Source: Streptomyces tirandamycinicus (GTDB lineage Bacteria > Actinomycetota > Actinomycetes > Streptomycetales > Streptomycetaceae). From it: a stretch of DNA of 64,000 nt. The stretch lies in NCBI RefSeq assembly GCF_003097515.1, contig NZ_CP029188.1:6492531-6556530 (forward strand), in the 5' to 3' direction. Made by a program: the position numbers and the translations under genes. The notes beneath the pieces were generated by a model. That model searched no databases and had not been told where the DNA came from. It saw only the letters and a list, made by a program, of their open reading frames with translations. Positions 26,601 through 38,600 of the stretch are shown here, one piece after another (the stretch's first letter is position 1; each line of letters starts with the position of its first letter).

Positions 26601-29600
26601 TGGGTGTGGAGGTGTGCTGCTGAGGTGAGGAGGCGGGTGAGGGTGCCTTCGCCTCGGCGGAGGGTGCCGGTGATCGTCTGGGCGCCTTCGGTTTCCTCGA
26701 TGCTGTAGGTGAGGACGGGGTGGGCGCTGGACTCGATGTAGGTGGTGTGGCCGGACTCGGTGAGCTGCTGGATGGCGGTGTGGAAGTGGACGGTCTGGCG
26801 GAGGTTTCGGTACCAGTAGCCGGCGTCGAGCGTCTCGGTGTTCAGGAAGCCGGGGTCGACGGTGGAGAAGAAGGGGATGTCGGCCGGGTGGGGCTGGATT
26901 CCCGCGAGCGCATCGGCCAGTTGGGCTTTGATGGTTTCGACGTGTGCGGAGTGTGAGGCGTAGTCGACGGGGATGAGCCGGGCCCGTACGTCCTGCTCCT
27001 GGAGTTGGGCTACGAGGGCTTCGACGGCGTCCTTGTCGCCGGAGACGACGGTGGTGTTGGGGCCGTTGGCGGCGGCGATGCCCACACCGGTGGTCAGGTG
27101 TTCTTCGACCGCCTGGACAGGCTGGGGGATGGAGGCCATGGCGCCCCGGCCGGCGAGGTGTTCGCCGATGATCCGTGCGCGTACGGCGACGACCTTGGCC
27201 GCGTCCTCCAGGGTGAGGGCGCCTGCCACAGCGGCGGCGGCGATCTCGCCCTGGGAGTGGCCGACGACCGCGTCAGGACGGACACCGAGTTCCTGCCAGG
27301 CGGCGGCGAGGGACACCATGACGGCCCAGGTGACGGGCTGGATGACGTCGACCCGGTCCAAGTCGGCGCCGGAGCGCAGTACCTCGGTCAGCGACCAGTC
27401 GACGTAAGGCGCGAGTGCCTCCTCGCAGCGGGCGATGGACTCCGCGAACACCGGAACGGCGTCGAGGAGTTCGGCACCCATACCGGCCCACTGCGTCCCC
27501 TGCCCCGGGAACACCAACACGGTCCTCCCGGTCTCGTCCGGCGCGACGCCCTGCACGAGGTGGGGTGAGGGCTCCCCCTGAGCGAGGGCGTCGAGCGCGG
27601 CGGTGAGAGCGTCGGGGGTCTCGGCGACCACCACGGCGCGGTGCTCGAACAGGGCGCGGCCGTTGACGAGCGTGTCGGCGACGGCCGCGGTGTCCAACTC
27701 GGGCCGCTGCTCGACGTATTCGCGGAGCTGCCGTGCCTGAGCGCGCAACGCCTCTGCGGTCCGCGCCGAGATCACCCACGGCACGTCGCCCGAGTGGGCG
27801 GGCCGGCCCTGGTCGAGGGCGATGGGGGACTCTTCGATGATGGCGTGCGCGTTGGTGCCGCTGACGCCGAAGGAGGAGACGCCGGCCCGGCGAGGCCGGT
27901 CGGTCCCGGGCCAGGCCTGTTCCTCGGTGAGGAGGGTGACGGCTCCGGCGTCCCAGTCGACATGGGTGGTGGGCTCATCGACGTGGAGGGTGCGAGGTAG
28001 CAGGCCGTGGCGCATGGCCATGACCATCTTGATGACACCTGCGACACCGGCGGCTGCCTGCGTGTGCCCGATGTTGGACTTGACCGAGCCCAGCCACAGG
28101 GGCCGGTCGGCAGGCCGGTCCTGGCCGTAGGTGGCGATCAGCGCCTGCGCCTCGATCGGGTCACCCAGGATCGTACCCGTGCCGTGTGCCTCGACCGCGT
28201 CGACCTGGTCAGGGGTGAGACCGGCGTTGGCGAGGGCCTGCCGGATCACCCGCTGCTGCGAGGGGCCGTTCGGCGCGGTCAGCCCATTGCTGGCGCCGTC
28301 CTGGTTGACGGCCGTGCCCCGCACGATGCCCAGAACCGGGTGTCCATGCCGTTCGGCATCGGAGAGCCGCTCCAGCAGCAGCATGCCGACGCCCTCGCCC
28401 CAGCCGGTGCCGTCGGCGGCCTCGGCGAAGGCCTTGACCCGGGCGTCGGGGGCGAGCCCCCGCTGACGGCTGAACTCCACGAAGACCTCGGGAGTCGACA
28501 TGACCGTCACACCGCCCGCGAGGGCGAGCGAGCATTCGCCGGAGCGCAGTGACTGCGCGGCCATGTGCAGGGCGACCAGGGACGACGAGCAGGCGGTGTC
28601 GACGGTGACGGCCGGGCCCTCCAGGCCCAGGGTGTATGCCACGCGGCCCGACGCGACGCTGCCCGCGATACCCGTACCGAGGTAGCCCTCGACGGTTTCC
28701 GGCACCTGCCGGAGCAGGGTGGCGTAGTCCTGCCCGTTGCTGCCGACGAAGACGCCGGCCTTGCTGCCGCGCAGGGACTTCGGGTCGATGCCGGCCCGCT
28801 CGAAGGCCTCCCAGGAGGTCTCAAGGAGCAGCCGCTGCTGCGGGTCCATGGCCAGGGCCTCGCGCGGGTTGATGCCGAAGAAGGCCGCGTCGAACTCGCT
28901 CACGCCCTGGAGGAAGGCCCCTTCGCGCACATACGACGTGCCGGAGCGCTCCGGGTCGGCGTCGTAGAGCGCCTCCAGGTCCCAGCCGCGGTCGGCGGGG
29001 AAGGGCGCGACCGCGTCACCACCCGCCGCCAGCAGCGCCCACAGCTGCTCGGGCGTCCGGATCCCGCCCGGGAAGCGGCAGCTCATGGCCACGATCGCGA
29101 TCGGGTCGTCGTCGGCCACCGGCGCACCGGGAGCGGCCACCTGCGCGGCCGCGGCGGTGTCGCCTCCGAGGCCGGGGAACTCGCCCAGCACATGGCGGGC
29201 GAGCTCGGTCGCCGTCGGGTAGTCGAAGATCACGCTGGTGGTCAGCCGCAGCCCGGTGGCCGCGTTGAGCCGGTTGCGCAGCTGGACCGCGCCGAGCGAG
29301 TCGAAGCCGAGCTCCTTGAACGCGCGGTTCGGAGCCACCGACTGCGGCCCGGCGTGTCCGAGCACCAACGCCGCCTGGGTGCGCACCAGTTCCAGCACCA
29401 GCTCCTCCCGCTGCGGCACCGTCAGCGCGGCCAGCTGCCCGGCCGGCGACGACTCCTCGGCGCGTTGCGCTCCGCCGGACCCGGCCGGCCCGGCCGTCGC
29501 CCGCAGCTCCCGTACGTCAGCCAGGTCGGAGATCAGCGGGCTGGGACGGGCGGCGGTGTACGCCGGTACGAAGCGGCCCCAGTCGATGTCGGCGACCGTC

Positions 29601-32600
29601 ACGGCCGGAGTGCCGTGGCCGACGGCCTGGGCCAGCGCGGTGAGCGCGAGGTCCGGGGACATCGGGGGGAACCCGCTGCGGTGCAACTGCTCCGCCGCCG
29701 CGTGCCCCGTCGCCATACCGGAGTCCGCCCAGGCCCCCCACGCCACGGAGGTGGCGGGTAGCCCCAGCGCCTGCCGCTGCTGTGCGAGTGCGTCCAAGTG
29801 GGCGTTCGCGGCAGCGTAGTTGGCCTGGCCCTCGTTGCCGAAGGTGGCGGCCGCCGAGGAGAACAGGACGAACGCGTCGAGGTCGAGGTGACGCGTGTAC
29901 CGGTCGAGCAGCGCCGCGGCGGTGACCTTCGGACGCAGGACATGGTCGAGGCGGTCGGCGGTGAGGTGGTCCAGTACGCCGTCGTCGAGGCTGCCGGCGG
30001 TGTGCACGACCGCCGTGAGGCGCGGGTGCTCGGCGACCAGGGAGCGCACCGACTCGGGGTCGCTCACATCACAGGCCGCGAAGGTCGCTGTGACGCCGAG
30101 TGCGGCGAGTTCGTCGCCCAGGGCGGCGGCCCCGGGGGCGGCCTCGCCGCCCCGCCTGCTGGCGAGGACGAGGTGGTCGGCGCCGTTCTCGGCGGCCCAG
30201 CGCGCGACGTGTGCGCCGAGCGCGCCGGTGCCGCCGGTGATCAGGACCGTGCCGCGCGGCTGCCAGCCCGTACCGCTGCTGCCTGCCGCCCGGGTCAGTC
30301 GACGCGCGAGGACACCGGCCGCGCGGATGGCCACCTGGTCCTCGCCGCCGGGCGCCGCGGCCAGTACGGCACGCAGGTGTGCGGCGCCGCGTTCGTCGAG
30401 CTGTTCGGGCAGGTCGACGAGCCCGCCCCAACGGTCGGGGTGTTCGAGAGCCGCGACCTGCCCCAGGCCCCAGACCTGCGCCTGGGCGGGGTGGGCGAGC
30501 GGGTCGGAGCCGCCGGTGGTGACCGCACCCTGGGTGGCGCACCAGAGGGGAGCCTCGACGCCCGCGTCGCCGAGAGCCTGGACGAGCGCCAGGGTCGGGG
30601 CGACCGTACCGGCCTCCTCCTCGCTGTCGACGTCCGCGAGCGCGAGTAGCGACAGCACGCCGGTCACCGGGGCGTCGAACTCCGCGCGCGCATCCCGCAG
30701 TTGCTCGGCGAAACGCCCCCGGTCGGCCACGGCGGTGTCGAGCGCGACCTGCCGTACGGTACCGTGCCCGCTCTCCAGAGCCCGGACGGCGTCACGTACG
30801 AGAGGCCGGCTCTCGTGACCGGCAGGCAGCAACAGCAGCCAGTCGCCGCTGAGTTCAGCCGTGTCGGACTCATCCGGCATCGGCCGCCACACCACCCGGT
30901 AGCGCCAGCCGTCCACCGGTAAACCACCGGTCTGCTCCCTGCGCCCGGACCTCGCGTCGAGCCAGTACCGGCGGCGCTGGAAGGCGTACGTCGGCAGGTC
31001 GACCCGGCGCGGCGTGTTCCCCCGGCCGGTGAAGAAGGACTGCCAGTCGACGGGTGTCCCGTTGACGTGGAGTTCGGCTGCGGCGCGGGTGAGGGCGTGG
31101 GTCTCGTCGAGGTTCTTGACCAGGGTGGGGACGAGGAGGGTGTCGGTGCGGGTGAGGGTGTCCTGGGCGAGGGCGGTGAGGACGCCGCCGGGTCCTATTT
31201 CCAGGTAGCGGGTGGTGTCGTGTTGGTCGAGCCAGGTGATCTGGTCGGTGAAGCGGACGGCGTCGCGGATGTGGCGGACCCAGTACTCGGGGTCGTGGAC
31301 GGCGTTTCCGGCGGGCAGTGCCAGGCGTGTCGGGTGGAACTCGACACTGTGCAGGACCTGTCGGAACTGGTCGAGCATGGGGTTCATGTGGGGGGAGTGG
31401 AAGGCGTGGCTGACCTTCAGACGCCGGGTGCGGTGGCCGCCTGCGGAGAGCTGGGCGGCGATGTCCTCGACGATGTGCTCGGTGCCGCTGATGACGGTGG
31501 CGCGGGGTCCGTTGACGGCGGCGATCGCCGCGTGGTGTTCGTGTCCGGCGAGCAGGGGCAGGACGTCGGTTTCGGGTGCTTCGATGGCGATCATGGTGCC
31601 GCCGGGGGGGAGTTGTTGCATGAGTCGGCCGCGGGCGGCGACGACGGTGCAGGCGTCGGTGAGGGTCCACAGGCCTGCGGTGTGGGCGGCGGCGAGTTCG
31701 CCGATGGAGTGTCCGGTGACGAGGTCGGGGTGGATGTCCCAGGACTGCAGGAGCCGGAAGAGGGCGACTTCGAGGGCGAACAGGGCGGGCTGGGTGTAGG
31801 CGGTGTGGTCGAGCAGGGTCTGTTCACCGGGCTCGGCGAACATCACCTCGCGTAGGGGCTGCTTCAGCAGTGGGTCGAAGTGCGCGCAGATCTCGTCGAG
31901 CGCGGCGGCGAACACGGGGAAAGTCTTGTACAGTTCGCGTCCCATGCCGGCCCGCTGACTGCCCTGCCCCGAGAACAGGAACGCCAACCGCCCCTGCGCA
32001 GGGTCCACGGACCCGGTCAGGACCCGGCTGTCCACCTCGCCGCGCGCGAGCGCGCCCAGCGCGTCGAGGAAGTCGGACCGGTCCTCCGCGACCACGGCGG
32101 CCCGGTCGTCCAGCGCGGCCCGTGTGGTGCCGAGCGAGAACGCCAGGTTGGCCATGGGGAGTTCGGGCCGGTCCGCGACGAACGACCGCAGCCGCTCGGC
32201 CTGCGCCCGCAGAGCGTCCGTGCCCTGGCCGGAGAGGACCCACGGCAGCGGCCCCGACACGGCGTCGGACGCGTCGGCGACGGCCGGCTCCTCCTCGAAC
32301 TGCTCGATGATCGCGTGGGCGTTGGTGCCGCTCACACCGAACGACGACACGCCGGCTCGGCGGGGCCGTCCGGTCTCCGGCCACTCGACCGCGTCCCGCA
32401 GCAGCGTCACCGCACCGGCGGACCAGTCGACGTGCGGCGTCGGCTCGTCCACATGCAGCGTCCTCGGCAGCACACCGTGGCGCATCGCCATCACCATCTT
32501 GATGACCCCGCCCACGCCCGCCGCAGCCTGCGTGTGCCCGATGTTCGACTTCAGGGAGCCGAGCAGCAGCGGCTGTCCGTCCGGCCGGTCCTGGCCGTAC

Positions 32601-35600
32601 GTGGCGATCAGCGCCTGCGCCTCGATCGGGTCGCCGAGCCGGGTGCCGGTGCCGTGCGCCTCGACGGCGTCGACCTCGGCGGCGGTCAGCCGGGCCCGGC
32701 CGAGCGCCTGGCGCATGACCCGCTCCTGCGAGGGGCCGTTGGGGGCGGTGAGGCCGTTGCTGGCGCCGTCCTGGTTGACCGCCGTACCGCGCACCAGGCC
32801 CAGGACCGGATGCCCGTTGCGCCGGGCGTCCGACAGCCGCTCCAGGAGCAGGACACCGGCGCCCTCGCCCCAGCTGGTGCCGTCGGCCGCCGCGGAGAAC
32901 GACTTGCTGCGGCCGTCGGGAGCGAGCCCCCGCTGCCGGCTGAACTCCACGAACGTCCCCGGCGAGGCCATCACGGTGACGCCGCCCGCGAGCGCGAGCG
33001 TGCACTCGCCGTCGCGCAGCGCCTGGACGGCCATGTGCAGGACGACCAGCGAGGACGAGCAGGCCGTGTCGACCGTGACGGCCGGGCCCTCCAGACCGAG
33101 GGTGTACGCCACCCGGCCGGAGATCACGCTCGCCGCGGTGCCGGTGAGCAGGTACCCCTCGAACCCTTCGGGTGCCTCGCTCATGCGCGGCCCGTACCCG
33201 TCCTGCGACGCCACACCGACGAAGACGCCCGCCTGGCTGCCGGCCACCGACCGCGGATCCATCCCGGCCCGCTCGAACACCTCCCAGGACGTCTCCAGCA
33301 GAAGGCGCTGCTGCGGGTCCATCGCCTGCGCCTCACGCGGCGAGATCCCGAAGAACTCGGCGTCGAACTCGGCGGCGTCGTACAGGAATCCGCCCTCGTG
33401 GACGTACGACGTGCCCGTACGCTCCGGGTCGGGGTGGTAGAGCGCGTCGATGTCCCAGCCGCGGTCCGTGGGGAACACGGACACCGCGTCCCGGCCGTCG
33501 GCGAGCAGCTGCCAGAGGTCCTCCGGCGAGCGCACCCCGCCGGGATAGCGGCAGGCCATGGACACGATCGCGATCGGGTCGTCCTCGGCCGCGGCACCCA
33601 CCGGGACCGGTTCCGGGCGCACGGAGGCGGACTCCGGCGTGCCGGTCGCCTGCGTGTGCAGGAAGCGGGCCAGCGCCTGCGGCGTCGGATGGTTGAACAC
33701 CAGCGTCGGCGGCAGCTTCAGGCCGGTGACGGCGACGAGCCGGTTGCGCAGCTCGACCGCGGTCAGCGAGTCGACACCGATGTCCTTGAATGCGTGCGAG
33801 GCGTTCACCGCGTCCGCGGAGGCGTGCCCGAGCACGGCTGCCGCCTGCGTCCGCACCAGGTCCAGCAGCAGCCGCTCGGCCTCGGCGTCGGAGAGGCCCG
33901 ACAGATTCTGCGCCGTCCACGTGGCGTCGTCGCCGACTCGCTGGGCGCCGGACTCGGCCCGCAGCTCCCGTACGTCCGCCAGGTCGGAGATCAGCGCGCT
34001 GGGACGGGCGGCGGTGTACGCCGGCACGAACCGCGCCCAGTCGATGTCGGCGACGGTCACCGTCGCCTCGCCGCGCCCGACGGCCTCTCCCAGCGCGGTG
34101 AGCGCCAGGTCGGGCGCCAGGGCCGGCAGCCCGCGCCGCCGCAGTTGCTCGGCGACCTCGCCTGCCGCCATGCCGTCCGCGTCCCAGGGGCCCCATGCCA
34201 CGGAGGTGGCGGGCAGCCCGAGCGCGTGCCGCTGCTCGGCGAGCGCGTCCAAGTGGGCGTTGGCCGCACCGAAGTTCCCCTGCCCGGCCCGGCCCAGCGT
34301 GCCGACCACCGACGAGAACAGGACGAACGCGTCGAGGTCGAGGTGACGCGTGCACCGGTCGAGAAGCGCGGCGGCGGTGGCCTTCGGACGCAGGACGTCG
34401 TCGAGGCGCTCGGTGGTGAGCCGGTCGAGCACCGCGTCGGCGAGAACACCCGCGGTGTGGACCACGGCGGTCAAGCCGGGGTGCGCGGAGACGAGGGCAC
34501 GTACGGCGTCCGGATCGGTGACGTCGCAGGCGGTGAGGGTCACGGTGACGCCCAGCGCGGTGAGGTCGTCGTGCAGGGCGGTGGCCCCGGGGGCCTCGCC
34601 GCCGCGCCGGCTGGCGAGGACGAGGTGCTCGGCGCCGTTCTCGGCGGCCCAGCGCGCCACGTGTGCGCCGAGCGCGCCGGTACCGCCGGTGATCAGGACG
34701 GTGCCGCGCGGCTGCCAGGACCTACCGCTGCCGGCTGCCGCCCGGGTCAGTCGGCGCGCGAGGACACCGGCCGCGCGGATGGCCACCTGGTCCTCAGCGC
34801 CGGACGGAGCGGCCAGTACGGCACGCAGGCGTGCGGCGCCGCGCTCGTCGAGCTGTTCGGGCAGGTCGACGAGCCCACCCCAGCGGTCGGGGTGCTCCAG
34901 CGCGGCGACCCGGCCCAGGCCCCAGACCTGCGCCTGGGCGGGCCGGGTGAGCGGATCGGAGCTGCCCGTGCTGACCGCGCCCTGGGTGACACACCAGAGG
35001 GGGGCCTGCACACCGGCGTCCCCCAGCGCCTGGAAGAGAGCGAGCGCCGGCGCCGCCGGGGCCACGTGGTCGCCGCCCAGCGCGAGAAGGGACAGCACGC
35101 CGGTCACGGCAGCGTTGTCATCACCCGAGCCCAAAGCGTCGGAGGCTTGCTCGGCGTAGCGCGCGCGGTCCGCCTCGGACGGGTCCAGCACGACCTGCCG
35201 CCCCCGTACAGCGCGGGTGACAGCACCCACCAGCGCGTCGTCCTCCTGGCCGACGGGAACCACGACCAGCCAGGTACCGACCGGTCCGGCCTGCGGATCG
35301 GCGATCGGCCTCCATGCCGCCCGGTAGCGCCAGTTGTCCACCGCCGACACACGATCCAGGCTCTTCCGCCAGGACGCCAGCGCCGCGAGCACCGTACTCA
35401 GCGGGGCATCGCCCTCCACCGAGAGCGTGCGGCCGAGCGACTCCCAGTCCTCGTTCTCGACCGCCTCCCAGAAGCGGGTGTCGGCGGTGTCCGGGGAACC
35501 GGTCGTGGTCGGGTTGATCCAGTAGCGCTGGTGCTGGAACGGGTAGGTCGGGAGGTCGGTGACGCGGTTGGTGCGCGGGGTGGGCCAGTTGATGGGCCGG

Positions 35601-38600
35601 CCGTGGGTGTGGAGGTGTGCTGCTGAGGTGAGGAGGCGGGTGAGGGTGCCTTCGCCTCGGCGGAGGGTGCCGGTGGTGAGGGCGTCGGTTGAGGCTTCTT
35701 CGATGCTGTAGGTGAGGACGGGGTGGGCGCTGGACTCGATGTAGGTGGTGTGGCCGGACTCGGTGAGCTGCTGGATGGCGGTGTGGAAGTGGACGGTCTG
35801 GCGCAGGTTTCGGTACCAGTAGCCGACGTCGAGCGCCTCGGTGTTCAGGAAGCCGCGCTCTACGGTGGAGAAGAACGGGACGTCTGACCGACGGGGCTCG
35901 ATTCCAGCGAGGGCGGTGGCGATCTCGTCCTGGATGGTCTCGACGTGGGCCGAGTGTGAGGCGTAGTCGACGGGGATGAGCCGGGCCCGGATGTCCTGGC
36001 CCTGAAGGTCCGCGACCAGGGTTTCCACGGCGTCCTTGTCGCCTGAAACCACGGTGGTGTTGGGGCCGTTGACGGCGGCGATGCTGACACCGCTGGTCAG
36101 GATTTCCTCGACCGCCTGGACGGACTGCGGGATGGAGGCCATGGCGCCCAGCCCGGCAAGGTGTTCACCGATGATCCGTGCGCGTACGGCGACGACCTTG
36201 GCCGCGTCCTCCAGGGTGAGGGCGCCTGCCACAGCGGCGGCGGCGATCTCGCCCTGGGAGTGGCCCACCACGGCGTCAGGACGGACGCCCAGGTGCTGCC
36301 AGGTGGCGGCAAGGGAGACCATGACGGCCCAGGTGACGGGCTGGATGACGTCGACCCGGTCCAAGTCGGCGCCGGAGCGCAGCACCTCGGTCAGCGACCA
36401 GTCGACGTAAGGCGCGAGCGCTTCCTCACAGCGGGCGATGGACTCCGCGAACACAGGCATGGAGTCGAGGAGGTCGGCACCCATACCGGCCCACTGCGTC
36501 CCCTGCCCCGGGAACACGAACACGGTCTTGCCGACGGCCTTGGCCTGGCCCTGAACGAGATGGGTGTGAGGCTGCCCAGCGGCCAGCGCATCGAGCGCGG
36601 CGGCGACGGCATCAGGAGCTTCGGCGAGGACGACCGCGCGGTGCTCGAACAGGGCGCGCCCGTTGATGAGCGTGTCGGCGACGGCTGCGGTGTCCAACTC
36701 GGGCCGCTGCTCGACGTATTCGCGGAGCTGCCGTGCATGGTCGCGCAGCGCGTCGGCGGTCCGGGCGGAGATCACCCACGGCACGACGCCCGAGTCGGCG
36801 GGCCGGCCCTGGTCGAGGGCGATGGGGGGCTCTTCGATGATGGCGTGCGCGTTGGTGCCGCTGACGCCGAAGGAGGAGACGCCGGCCCGGCGGGGCCGGT
36901 TGGTCCCGGGCCAGGGCTGTTCCTCGGTGAGGAGGGTGACGGCTCCGGCGTCCCAGTCGACATGGCTGGTCGGCTGGTCGACATGCAGTGTCATCGGCAG
37001 GACGCCGTGACGCATGGCCATGACCATCTTGATGACACCGGCGACACCGGCGGCGGCCTGCGTGTGCCCGATGTTGGACTTGACCGAGCCCAGCCACAGG
37101 GGCCGGTCGGTCGGGCGGTCCTGGCCGTACGTGGCGAGGAGCGCCTGCGCCTCGATCGGGTCACCCAGGATCGTACCCGTGCCGTGTGCCTCGACCGCGT
37201 CGACCTGGTCAGGGGTGAGACCGGCGTTGGCGAGGGCCTGCCGGATCACCCGCTGCTGCGAGGGGCCGTTCGGCGCGGTCAGCCCATTGCTGGCGCCGTC
37301 CTGGTTGACGGCCGTGCCCCGCACGATGCCCAGAACCGGGTGTCCATGCCGTTCGGCATCGGAGAGCCGCTCCAGCAGCAGCATGCCGACGCCCTCGCCC
37401 CAGCCGGTGCCGTCGGCGGCCTCGGCGAAGGCCTTGACCCGGGCGTCGGGGGCGAGTCCCCGCTGCCGGCTGAACTCCACGAACATGCCGGGGGTGGACA
37501 TGACGGTCGCCCCGCCCGCGAGGGCGAGCGAGCATTCGCCGGAGCGCAGGGACTGGGCGGCCATGTGCAGGGCGACCAGCGAGGACGAGCAGGCCGTGTC
37601 AACGGTGACGGCCGGGCCCTCCAGACCCAGGGTGTACGCCACGCGGCCCGACGCCACGCTGGGCGTCGTCCCGGTCAGCACATAGCCTTCGATCTCCTCG
37701 GGCGCCTCGTGTAGCCGGGGGCCGTAGTCCTGAGCCGTGGCACCGACGAAGACGCCGGCCTTGCTGCCACGCAGCGACTTCGGGTTGATCCCGGCGCGTT
37801 CGAGGGCCTCCCAGGAGGTCTCCAGCAGCAGCCGCTGCTGCGGGTCCATGGCCAGGGCCTCACGCGGCGAGATCCCGAAGAACGCCGGGTCGAAGTCGGC
37901 GGCGTCATGGAGGAACCCGCCCTCCCGCGCATGCGACGTGCCGGAGCGCTCCGGGTCGGCGTCGTAGAGCGCCTCCAGGTCCCAGCCGCGGTCGGCGGGG
38001 AACGGCGACACCGCGTCACCGCCCGCCGCCAGCAGCGCCCACAGCTGCTCGGGCGTCCGGATCCCGCCCGGGAGCCGGCAGCTCATGCCGACGATGACGA
38101 TCGGGTCGGAGGCGGCGCCGGAGTCCGGGGCAGCCATTGCCTCCGCCTCCTCGCCCCGCGTGCCCACGAGTTCGCCGCGTACGTGTCGTGCCAGCAGCTC
38201 CGGGGTGGGGTGGTCGTAGAGCGTGGACGACGGCAGCCGTACGCCGACCGCGCGGCCGAGCGCGGCACAGAACTCCACCGACATCAGCGAGTCGAAGCCG
38301 AGCTGCTTGAACGGCGCGTCCACCGGGACCTGTTCGGGGCTGTCGTGTTCGAGCACGGCTGCGATGTGCCGCCGTACGAGATCCAGCAGCTCCCGGTCCG
38401 TCTCCTCCTCCGACATCCAGGCGAAGGAGGCCGCAGGACCGGCCGCCTGCGTAACGGACTCCTCGTCCGCTTCCGCATCGGCTACGTCCCCAGGGAGCCC
38501 AGCCGACACGCCGACCGTCTCCTTGAGCCAGTACCGGCGGCGCTGGAAGGCGTACATCGGCAGGTCGACCCGGCGCGGCGCGTTCCCCCGGCCGGTGAAG

